Made by a program: the position numbers and the translations under genes. A stretch of 64,000 nt of DNA from Smittia aterrima (taxonomy: Eukaryota; Arthropoda; Insecta; Diptera; Chironomidae), in assembly GCA_033063855.1 (NCBI GenBank), contig CP093830.1, positions 13,206,854 through 13,270,853 on the forward strand. Direction: 5' to 3'. This document shows, piece after piece, positions 44,379 through 54,500 of the stretch. The notes below the pieces were generated by a model. That model made no database searches. It was not told the DNA's origin and was given only the letters and a program-made list of their open reading frames with translations. Each line of letters begins with the position of its first letter. Position 1 is the first letter of the stretch.

Positions 44379-44819
44379 TTAATTTCTCTAAAAATGTGAT
44401 TACTGTAAGAGTGGATAAGCAATTAATAAAATAAATACTAAATCGTTTTTCATTAGACATTTTTATTGAAAAGAAATGTTTGCAATGTTAATTAAAAGTT
44501 TCAAGTTAAAAGAAATTGAATCTTGTTGATTGTTGCCTCAAAATCATGAACAAAGTGATGATGACGGCAAATGAAGATATTGCGACTATGGAGAGAGCGA
44601 TGACGGAGTTCTTAGCTTCTGCAACGTGATTCTCTAAAGTCATTTCCTCGGCGATGTTCACCAGAGAATTTTTAATATTTTTTGATGAAATAGCTTCGTT
44701 ATTCGTATCCAGAACAATTTTATTCTCTTCAAAATGGTCACGAAAGGACTCAACTGAGCTTCTCAATTCATTTGTGAGCTTGAATCCATCAGAAACTGTT
44801 GTCGAAAGTTCTTCTAATG
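44379..44819. repeat. Tandem duplication, copy 2
   Basis: The second unit, overlapping the true 3' end of the acidic membrane protein gene. It also carries a copy of the AATAAA region from the F-box 3' flank at about 44425, giving two nested sets of 3'-end signals. Confidence 0.85.
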
Positions 44820-46196
44820 TCGCATAAATTCCAATCGTTGTCTTCTCTTCTGCTTCAGTCGTCGAACTCTCGTCGAGGCTTCGTTCGGTTTCTAATGGAA
44901 TTGCTTTATCCTTCTTCGAGATTTCGTGATCTGATATGAACTTTTGTATGTCTTCATCAAATAAAATATTTGGATTCTTACTCACGGCAATGCTTCTTAA
45001 CTCATCCTTGTCGAAAACTTCTTTTGCGTTATTTTCTTCTGAGCTTTCTCCGCTGCTCTTGTTCTCTTCTTTCTTGTGTTCTTTGCTTTTGCTTTCTTCT
45101 GATGATTTCTCGGAGTTTGACGATGATTTGTGACTATCAACGATCTCAGGTTTGCTCGTTGCTTCTTCGACAATAAAAGTCACAGAAATCTCGGTTCGAG
45201 TTTCAACGACTTCAGTAATTGCTTTGATAACATTTTCGCTTGAGGTCTCGACAGGAAGTGAAGTCGTTGTAGCTTCCGTTTCACTTAAAAATGTGGAAGA
45301 TTCTGAGATTTTCTTTTCTACTTTGTCTTCAACTTTCGTCTCAACTTTGTCAGAAGTTGTGGATTCTAAGATTTTCTCTTCAACTTTCGTCTCAACATCG
45401 TCAACATTTTTCAATTTCAATCCTTCAACTTCGTCCTTTTCTTTCAAAACCGATGAGTCGGTGGTTTCATCAGATTTGTGAGTGAAAGTGTCGTCAAGTG
45501 GAAGACTTCGCAGCTCGTTCTTCTCAACCACAACGATCGGATCAAAGTCAAACTGGAAATTCAAAGGATCTTGCGTGGTCAACTCATTAACTTTCACATT
45601 TTCTGATTGATTAAAAATTTGCTCTACAACTTCGATGACTTCAGATTGCGCAGTCATTTCTACTGGCGCGAGAGTTGTGAGTTCAACGATCAAACTTTTC
45701 TCAGAATCTTCAACATTTTCTTTAACAGTCTCTCGCTCGTTAGTTGCAATTATGACCTTTGCTGAATAGTCTGGCTCATACTCCGTTGTGCCAACATCGA
45801 TCGATTTCTCTTTGTTGTCTTGGTCAGAGGTTTGATAACTGTTTGGTAATTCCAGCTCAAATTCCTTTCTCACTTCCGGGTCGACAATGTTTTCAATTTT
45901 TTCGATCACTGCTTTGTTCTGGTCTTCAGCATCCGAAGCTACGATGTCTTCTTCACTCTCAATCGACTTTCGCTTTTTTAATGAAGATTCATCGTCAAGA
46001 ATCTCAACAATTGAAGCATCAGTTGTCTCACCAATCTCTGATATAACGATCGACTTAAGATTTTCTTCCTCGTTGAAGATCGGAATGCACGAGAGTTCTA
46101 TGAAAGAAAACTTTATTAATTGCTAAAGAAACTTTAGAAAAATATTTTTAATTCACCTCCAATCAGAACTAAAAGAAGAAAAACACAAAATTTCAT
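44506..46196 (-). CDS. Single-pass membrane protein with acidic Ser/Thr-rich ectodomain
   Basis: Exons 46196-46157 and 46097-44506 (phase 1), 543 residues. The signal peptide starts at MKFCVFLLLVLIGG. The ectodomain of about 490 residues is dominated by Glu, Ser, Thr, Val and Lys, with runs such as KSSGESSEE and short repeats around VETKVEEKILESTT / VETKVEDKVEKKI. Near the C-terminus one hydrophobic helix (ALSIVAISSFAVIITLFMIL) is followed by a short basic tail RQQSTRFNFF. It is therefore probably a type I membrane protein with a mucin-like or disordered outer part. I do not recognise a family. Intron position and phase after the signal peptide are as in the small secreted genes at 24.5-26.3 kb, though that is common. 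Reverse AATAAA at 44462-44467. Its 3' end is duplicated downstream. Confidence 0.78.
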
Positions 46197-46889
46197 TTTT
46201 AAAATATTTTTTCCACAAGAACTGCTTCGCACGAAAATTGAAAATGAAATGACGATGACGACGAGGCCTCATCGAGTCGACAGAAATATTTCTTACCTGT
46301 CATTCGAAGGAAGGAAAACCTTATTTCGTCAAGAAAGAGTAAAGTGGATAATCCATTAGGGTAGTGATAACACTGCTCAGATAATTACGTCATGAAACTG
46401 TTGCTCTACCTGACCGCTTGTCTCTCTGATTGTTAGTTTAGTGATTAAAGTGAACATCATAAACCTTTCGACAAATGACAAAGATTTGTCTAATTTAGAA
46501 TGATCTTAGAAAGCAGTTGAATCTGCAATAAACAGGAAGACTGATTACTAAACTTGTCGTCCAAAGAAATTGTTTTATGATCGTTTTATGAGATTTGTAG
46601 TGACTCCGACGTGGCTATGCTCATAAAACTTTAAACACTTCGTTCGTTCGTCCCATAAATTGACATGAGCTTGGGAAAAAGAATATTTCACTTTGTGACC
46701 TGAAAACGAAAGCAAAAACATTTCCTGGATTCCTAAACCGGAAACAATTTTCCATTGCAAGATGAAAAACTTTTTTAACGTCCAAATTCAAATGCGCAAG
46801 ACGAAACTCGTTTTTTGAAAACGCTTTAAAAAATCTATAAAAAAACTTCTTTTTACGATAAACCGGCTTTTAATCGAATAACAACTGCA
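46197..46889. promoter_or_regulatory. Divergent intergenic region with TATA-like box
   Basis: About 690 bp between the acidic membrane protein (-) and the BTB zinc-finger gene (+). TATAAAAAAA at 46836-46845 lies 54 bp before the BTB start codon and would place transcription start near 46866. Nothing else recognisable; a minus-strand open frame at 46575-46760 has no protein-like features. Confidence 0.4.
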
Positions 46890-48014
46890 ATGGCAAGTGC
46901 AATAGGTACGTGCAACGTTAAATGCGAGACATACAGCAACTCGATTATTCCACGGATCTACGATCATTTGGTGAAGGGAACACTTGGCGATTGTATTTTA
47001 TCTGTTGAAGGAAAATTTGTGCGCGCTCACAAACTAATTCTTTCAATCTCGTCGGAATATTTTGAGGTAAGTGATGAATTAGTTGCATAACGATGTGACT
47101 TAGTAACTTTAGTTCACTTTCAGAATATCTTCAACGTCTCATTGGTCGATAAGCCTGTTGTTGTCATCCACGGAATAAAGTTTATGGATCTATGCTTTAT
47201 CCTCGATTTTGCTTATCTGGGACAAGCTCAGGTGCCACAAGATCATCTTGATGACTTCTTGAGAGCAGGCGAGTTCCTTCAAATCCGTGGCATCAAAGAA
47301 GGAAGAATCCGCTACTTCGAGAGCCATGTGCAGACGACAATGCAAGCAACGACTGGAAGTCGTTCCTTTGACTCGACTATCTCCAGTACTCAAGAGACAT
47401 CAGCAGGACCATCAGCTAAGCGACCAAGAGACGACGAAGACATCACTATTCAAGAGGCATCAGAAATAATGAAAATGTTGTTAGAAACCAACGGAGATCC
47501 AGATCAGAGCTTGCAGGTTAAGACTTCTCAGACTTCCCAGCAATATGTACAAGCTCGAATTACGCCAGCTCCACGTAAACCGGCTATGTCTTCAGCTATT
47601 CCAGTCAAAGCAGCGGCAGTGAAACCGAAATTCCTCTGCCGATTCTGTGGACGTGGATTGGTAACTCAAGGGCGAATTAAAAGACATGAAACCGAATGCA
47701 CAGAGAATCCTAATAAAGCCGTGGCAACTTGTGATATCTGTAAAGCTGAAATGAAGCCAAGCTCGTTGAATCAGCACAAGACTACTAAGCACCGACAAGG
47801 CAAAGGACGAGCTCCATCTATTCAACCTGACAATTCAATTGCTGCTATTCAAGCGCTGCCTATCATCGGAGGATCTCCCTCAACTCAATTGAACGACATT
47901 GGAACAACATCTCAGTCACCAGAACAGAAGGAAGCTGCTGCATCTGCTGATACACTGAATGTTAAAGAAGAAATTATAGAAGACGACAAAGGCCAAGAGC
48001 CAACAAATTTGTGA
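46890..48014 (+). CDS. BTB/POZ and C2H2 zinc-finger protein
   Basis: Exons 46890-47066 and 47124-48014, 355 residues. The BTB domain covers about residues 25-125: GDCILSVEGKFVRAHKLILS, SSEYFENIF, then FAYLGQAQVPQDHLDDFLRAGEFLQIRG, typical of the insect Tramtrack/Lola/Broad group. A Ser/Thr/Gln-rich linker follows. Two C2H2 fingers lie near residues 220-270: CRFCGRGLVTQGRIKRHETEC, whose spacing is of the C-C-H-C type, and CDICKAEMKPSSLNQHKTTKH. The tail contains VKEEIIEDD, a likely SUMO site. Expected to be a nuclear, dimerising transcription regulator. Not assignable to a named gene. AATAAA at 48153-48158. Confidence 0.88.
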
Positions 48015-48071
48015 ACGTGACGCAAAGTTAGATAATTAGTCACAATTTCATAAAACAGTTGAAATAACGTA

Positions 48072-48088
48072 ATCATCATCATCATCAT
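48072..48088. repeat. (ATC)n microsatellite
   Basis: Five to six ATC units just after the BTB zinc-finger stop codon, in the presumed 3' UTR. Confidence 0.9.
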
Positions 48089-48553
48089 TCCTGGAAGAGG
48101 AGCAGCTTTCGCTTTGTGAATTAAATTTATTAAAAAAAGCTGTTACTCAGAAAATAAAAGCTCAGTCAAGAAAGCTCAAATTCAAAAAGTAAGTTCATAG
48201 ATTCTCAAACTTTTCTTCGTCTTCCAACGGATTTAATTATTTTCCTCACAAAATCTTTTAAGAATGGCAAATGACCTTAAGTCTCGTCTAACAACAAACT
48301 CATAACGCAATCAAAGGGGATATGACTTTAATGGTCTTCGTTTTCCTTTCGCATATATTTCTCACTGAATGTCATTCAACAATCGTTAACTTGGTTTCTT
48401 ATCTCTCTTTCTGTTATCAACCACAAAATGTTTTCAACAAATTCGTTTTGCATGAGTGTATGAGTTTTCATGCTGCTTAGCCAAATCGTTGGAATGAAAA
48501 GAAGAGTTCCTTCGACAGAGCGGCCATCAACAAATTTTTAATTAATGTCTTAC

Positions 48554-48620
48554 CTTGAACATCGTATCTGATATCGTCACAATCAAGTGACATTTTCGAG
48601 ATGATCTCTTCTGCATTCAT
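48554..48620 (-). other. Possible minus-strand first coding exon
   Basis: On the minus strand an ATG at 48620 opens MNAEEIISKMSLDCDDIRYDVQ and runs into a strong donor, CAAG|GTAAGA (GT at 48553-48552), in phase 1. The amino-acid mix is protein-like and the donor is near consensus. No matching acceptor or further exon was found before the BTB gene, so this may be chance. It could alternatively be the 5' exon of a nested or overlapping gene. Confidence 0.2.
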
Positions 48621-49879
48621 TGGAGACAACCGCTCAAGAACAAAGACAAAAAAAAACAAACGATGATGTTCAACAAAACCTGTTGTTTCTTCTGTCGTTG
48701 ATTGAAATTCGTTGGATATGAGATTTCATTTATTAATAGCATCACATGCAAACATAGCGAGCAAGCGAACTGTGTGCGGTTGTTCTCCCCAGCACGATGT
48801 AAAGTTGAAGCATGTGAAGTTCCATGGTGTGCGGTAGGCGATTGTTGTTGACATCATCATCGCATTGTATGCAACTAACTCGATTTGTTTCTATTGCGAT
48901 TTGTCAGCAGGTGGAATTAGTTTTTAAGATTCGTTTTCAAATTGATCGAGAGACCACAATTGACTTTGATCAGATCACTGAGACAATGGAGTCACGTTAA
49001 CAGCTTACTACATTGTGTCGGAAGTTTGTAATTTAATTCCATATTTGTAGACATTTGAGAAATGAAAACGTAGTTCAACAAAAGCTTTACACATTGTCCC
49101 GTTTTGTAATTGAAATAGAAAAGCGGGCGGAATGAAAGAATATTATTTGAGCTGTTGTTCTTTTGTTGGATGGAAATTAAATTTCTAACGGAAATTCCTC
49201 CTCGAGATATTTTGTTGTTGAAAATGCTGGAACATTTTTCCAGGCGCCTCGGGAAAATGCAACGACCTTATCAGTGTCGCACACCAACACAAGTGGAGCT
49301 TAAATGAGGGGAAGTGTGATTAGCCACGCTTTGTCACGTTAACAGAAACGTCAATTTATTGATACTTCCGGGACTCAGTCACGTTCTGATATCAAATGCA
49401 TTCCGAATGAATCCGTCAACGTGAAGTTTCGAATATTATCAGCAAAATTAGTTAAACTCGCAAACATTTGAAAAATCCGCTCTGAAAGTGGGGGAAAATA
49501 TTCTCTCGCGAGATATCTCGTCGCGTGTGTGTGAGCGTCGAGCATTTTTTTGTAAGAAAATATTTCACGTCTTTGTCTGTCCAGAGCGTCAAAAATTTCT
49601 TGAACTTCAAATATTTTTAATCAAATTTTTTAAAGTTTCTAAAGAAAAAAGAATTTTTAAATATTTCTAAAATTTTCATTTCAACTTCTTAAAAATTACA
49701 ATCATTTCCAACTCGAACTTCACATTCAGTTTTGAATTAATCCGTCAAACGATGAATTCCACTTCAACTACATTCGAAGCTTATTGCATAATCCAACATT
49801 GGAGTTGTGCTAGTGTTCGTTGCACAACACATTGAAGGGAAAAGTTTTTCGCTGCTGCCAGGCCGTCGGTTCTCTCAAC

Positions 49880-51404
49880 CAGCCAGTTCAGTAGTTCTCT
49901 CGTATTCAGTGAATCACACGAAAAAAAGAAGTTAGTTGTGTTCAGGCAATTTTTCTTTATTTTTCACTTTTCCCTTAACTTTCTGATAGCGTCAGAAAGA
50001 GTGAAAAGTATTCTGGACACTCGGAGCGTTGAGTTGCTCTTGTTTTCGTCGCGTTGGTGTCATCAGTGGCGTGTGTCAGTTATCAGCGGACAAAGATTCG
50101 ACTTGGTCAGAAAATTCGACGTCGATATTTTTTTCTCCGCTTCATTCCACGAAAATTCGTTCCGCGAGTGTTTTTATCGCATTGGAATTTTATTTTGTGA
50201 TCTAATTTCGCGAAGGAAATTTGTGTGTCACCGTGAGTGTCACGCAAGGAAAGAAAGAAAAACAGTGTGAATTGGTGTCGAGAGACGCGCGCGCTTTGTT
50301 CGTCGAGATATCAGCTGAGCCGCGTAGAAGATTTCGCGAGTGCTTTCATCAAGAAAGAAAAAAGTGATTTTCCTTCGGAAAATTCCTCAACTCATACATA
50401 ACACTTTTCGTTCTCTTCCAACTTTTCTTTCCATTTGACGTGAAACGGGAGGAATTGAGACTGCGCACACGTTTCCGACTCTTTTCCAATTAGACCTTTG
50501 CGAGAATTTCTCGCCAAAGCTCGTCGTGTGTTTTCTCTTAGCGAAAGCTTTTTGTGATTTCTCGACTCAGTTTCAATTCAGTTTCGCGCCTGGCTTGAAA
50601 TCGCACCACCTTATCATCAAACATCCTCCAAACAAGACTTTTTTCGGTTCTGTTCTTCTCGACTGTGTTCAAAAAAAAAATAAAATAAAAACTTGAAGAG
50701 CAAAGTGTTTGTTAAGAAGAAAACATTTTTTTCATTTTCATTATCTCGAAAGTAAAAACTTCGAGCTGATAATAGAATATTTTTGTTCGTTCGTGTTTGT
50801 CGTCTCTTATCTAAAGAAATAGTAAAAGTCATAAGAGTCTATCGGGTTATTAACGGTAGTTGTAGTTGACGTCATGATGATAACGTTGAAGGGGCAACGT
50901 CACTGAAGAATTTTCAATGAACGATCAACTGCCAGAAACCTCGACGCGCGGTTTAGGGGGCGGGGATCGACCTTAGAACGACCACGAGCTTCGAAAACTA
51001 ATTATCGACACGATCCCCTCCTCATAAACTCAATTTCATTTCACACAGCTTCAGTTTGCTTTCATTAAACTTTATCTCAATCAATTCTTTTCTTTTTTTT
51101 TAAAAATCCTTAAAGGAAACTCAATTGTCGATCGTCCAATAAGAAGAATAAAAAAAAAGAAAAAGTTAAAAGGACAGAGAAGGAAATTCGAAGAGAGAAG
51201 GAACATCTAAAAAATATTTTTGTTTTTCGTTAATTATTATTATTGGTTACACGAGAAGGAGAATAAGAAAGTTGTTACCTGTTTTAACTTGAGAAATTTA
51301 ACATAAAACTGAAGGCGAAGAGAGTCAATCAAGTGCTCGAGATATAATAGAAAAAGAAAATAAAGCAAAGAAGAGTCTTCACGTCAGAAATCTACGAGAA
51401 TTGA
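49880..51404 (+). promoter_or_regulatory. ps: Promoter and long 5' UTR of the Pasilla/NOVA gene
   Basis: Initiator-like TCAGTA (49888-49893) and TCAGTG (49906-49911) mark plausible start sites about 1.5 kb before the first coding ATG. The following sequence is of mixed composition, with many short homopolymer runs and short upstream open frames such as 49938-50270. A further intron within this 5' UTR is possible. The assignment is by position only. Confidence 0.4.
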
Positions 51405-51549
51405 ATGCGTTTTGGCATACAGATGATGATGGCCGCAGACGCCGGAATGGATACAACATGTCCTAGTCCCGAAATTCCAAACGACTCACGTAAACGTCCA
51501 CTCGACGGTGACAGTGACAACGGCAGCACGAAACGATCACACTTTTCGG
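51405..51549 (+). CDS. ps: First coding exon of Pasilla/NOVA KH-domain splicing factor (partial)
   Basis: The exon contains DSRKRPLDGDSDNGSTKRSHFSG and ends in phase 1 at a GTGAGT donor. This matches the conserved N-terminus of NOVA proteins (DSRKRPLE...GSTKR...TG) that precedes the first KH domain. NOVA/Pasilla binds YCAY clusters in pre-mRNA and controls alternative splicing, mainly in neurons. The in-frame ATG at 51405 is directly preceded by TGA (51402-51404); three consecutive ATGs at 51423-51431 offer alternative starts. The KH-domain exons are not in the window, so the first intron exceeds 12 kb. The call rests on a short stretch of about 23 residues, but the match is distinctive. Confidence 0.75.
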
Positions 51550-54500
51550 GTGAGTGAGAATATCAAACAGAAATCAGCGAAAAAGAAAATGAAATATCTG
51601 TAGTTGATGTTGAAAACGAAATCGAAGCGTGAATTGATCCTGATGTGGCGTTAAGTGTCCGATGCGCACGCGATTCAAACAAGGAGAATACTTTGAAGAA
51701 AGATGAAGAAAGTTTTCAATGAGCAGTAGCTAAAATAATATTTTTAAGTGAGAGACAGATGACAATGAATGTCGCCTGAGCTGTTAACACTTTGATGAAG
51801 ATTTGTTACTCGCGAAGGCTGAAGACAAAAGCCTTGAGCTGAAGCTAAAAAACATTTATTTGTGAAACTAACTAAACAATGTGACACATTTCTTTATTCT
51901 TTAGTTTCGAAATTTTTTGGAGAAATTGTTTTTCTCAAAAAATTACTTTGATTAGGGCAACGAGATTCAAACGTAAATTGGACGGAGAAGGGACGCAGGT
52001 GATATTCACCTTTTCCTGTTAGCAAGTCAAGTGACTGAGATGGAATTTAGATTAAGTTGAAGGAGAAGAACGAAAAAATGTCTTAAGGCTGATGATTACA
52101 TAAAGAAAACTTCTCTCGCTTCACAACGATCAATTAGCCTAAATTTTTATGTTTTTCTTAAAGCGAATGTAGCAAACAACAATTGCTTAATGTGTAGACG
52201 CGATGATAAATTATAAGAATTAATGTTAAAATGTAATTGTCATCAGGCACAGATTGTTTTTGTAACAACGAACACGAAAAGCGAAGAAGCCCGAGCGACG
52301 CAGAGCTCGTCGAAGAAGATAGCGCAAAGAGAAAAAATATCCGGCAAAATAGGTCAATAGGAAACATTTTTTTCTTTTCGTCTGTTTTTGCTAAGCGAAA
52401 CAATTGTCGATCTCACTTTTTGTTAATTCCGAATCAATTTACGAACAGAGTCGAGGGAAATTTGTCATAAATAATTTTCCATCTCCTTTTCTAATTAATC
52501 GAAATGAAATGAATATCAGAAACAAACCCTTTTTCCTTTTCCTCGACTGTCAAAGCTTGTGGCGTCGAGACGGAGACAGCGAAACAATGAAGCCGCTGGG
52601 ACGCAGAAAATCTTCTTAATTGCCATTTAATGAAATAATCAGATTACAGGAATGGAACTGATTCAATTTCTTTATTGTCTGAGTCGTCTGAACGGTAACG
52701 AGAATTTTATTTTTTATGAAAACAAGTTAAAGTTCTCTCTCTACCTCGTCACAGCTCTCGCCCGCATCACATGTTGAAAGCAAATTTCATAATTATTATA
52801 AAAAGAAACTTTTTAATAGAAACAAGGCAACGAGATGATAAGAACTTTTTCTTCCGTCTCCCTCGCTCCTGCTTATTCCGAATTTTCTTTTGATAAGACT
52901 TTGTGATGCTTTATGACTTCACGTAGAAGGCGGAACAATTTTTTTTTTCATTCCGGAAATAAAACCAATTTAACTCTTTAAGAAAAGCTTTTAATTACTT
53001 TCTGCCCATTTCTTTATCGTCGTCGTCGTCTTTTGCTGCGTGATCCTGGCTGAGTTATTTTTAGGACGAGTAAACTTTCCTTTTCCTAATTGATTCAGAC
53101 ACTCGACGATGAAATAAACATTTACGAGCGTTAAAGGTACCGTCGAAGAATTAGAATTAATTGATGGATAAATCGTCGGAGAACGACAATCAACAAAACT
53201 CTCAGTGACGAGTGAGTGAAGAAATCATACGTCGCAGTGGCTCACAATTGAAAACAATTGACGTCTTTTAAGTGAACAAGTGTTTCTCTTCTCGCTTTCT
53301 TAACTGAGATCGAGAGCGTTAGAGGAAAAGAGAAGAACTTTTATTTTTTATTAAATAACTTTGAGAAGATGAAACAGTAAATTAGTCGAACTAAACTACG
53401 TAGAACTGTACATTCCTAATACGAGTCCGATAATTTATTTGAATTTTTATTGCCTTCATTCTCGGCGAGCGAGATTTGGGTTTCATGATTGTCTGGAATG
53501 AAACAAGAAATTGATTCGTGAATACATGCAAAGCAGCAGCAAAGAGCATTAGGTGGGATCTGTAAAGTTTTGTTTTTTCTTCGTCTTTCGATTGCTTCCT
53601 TGGCCAGCTACACAATCGCAAGATGTTTCTGCGTTTAACCCTTTTCTTCTTCATCTTCAAGTGCCACATTTTCAATATTTCTCACTATCAAGCTTTGTGT
53701 GTTTGTTCGAAATGATAAAATAGGCAGCAAAGCCCCTCGAGCGGATTTCGATTTTGTGTGTGTAGCAAATCTTGATAGCGAGCAAAGCTTTGAAAGGGTT
53801 CTCTCGATATTGATAAAAAAAAATCTCAAAAAATAATTTCTCGCGGCCCAACTAAAAGGCGATTAATCAATTATTCCAAGTAGGGCTCACTCTTCTTCTT
53901 CCTCCTACTGATAAAGGCCTTCGAAAATGTAAATGAAACCAAAGCAGCATAGAAAATTATTGAGTGGTCGGTCACACAATAAACAACAAATCTCGTATCG
54001 TGTGTGTGCTTGATAATGTTTCATTAATGTAAATAAAATATTTCGGAGAAGTTAAATGTCGTGAGCGGGAAAATATCTGAGAGAGAGAAGGAGAGAGAGA
54101 ATTAACATATTCATCACCGAATATTGTGTAAAATAAAGAAAAGAAATAGACTCCAACAAGCTTAATTCATTCGAATGATTATTTGTCTCCATTTCCACGC
54201 TTGTGTGACAAAATCGAATACTAAAAGAACTCGTCGTCGAGTTGCACACACACACGAAGCTCGGGCACACAAAAATGAAAAATATTTTCTGAATGGCACT
54301 CGAATAGGCAAAAACAATATACGACGAACTTCGACTCAATCAGTCACAATCCGGCTCTGTTAGATTTTTAGTCGCATCGGCTTCGGCTTCATAACAAAAA
54401 AAAAGAAAGAATATTAAGAAGTAAATCTGAAAAGTTCGTGTCATGCAAGAACTCAAGTGAATTGTGCAAGGAAATAAATTTGTAAATCAAACTCTTTTTT

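Larger units (their letters stand above)
48015..49879. other. Intergenic region upstream of the Pasilla/NOVA promoter
   Basis: About 1.9 kb. It begins with the short 3' UTR of the BTB gene and an (ATC)n run at 48072-48088. No gene recognised, apart from the weak minus-strand exon candidate at 48554-48620. Confidence 0.5.
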
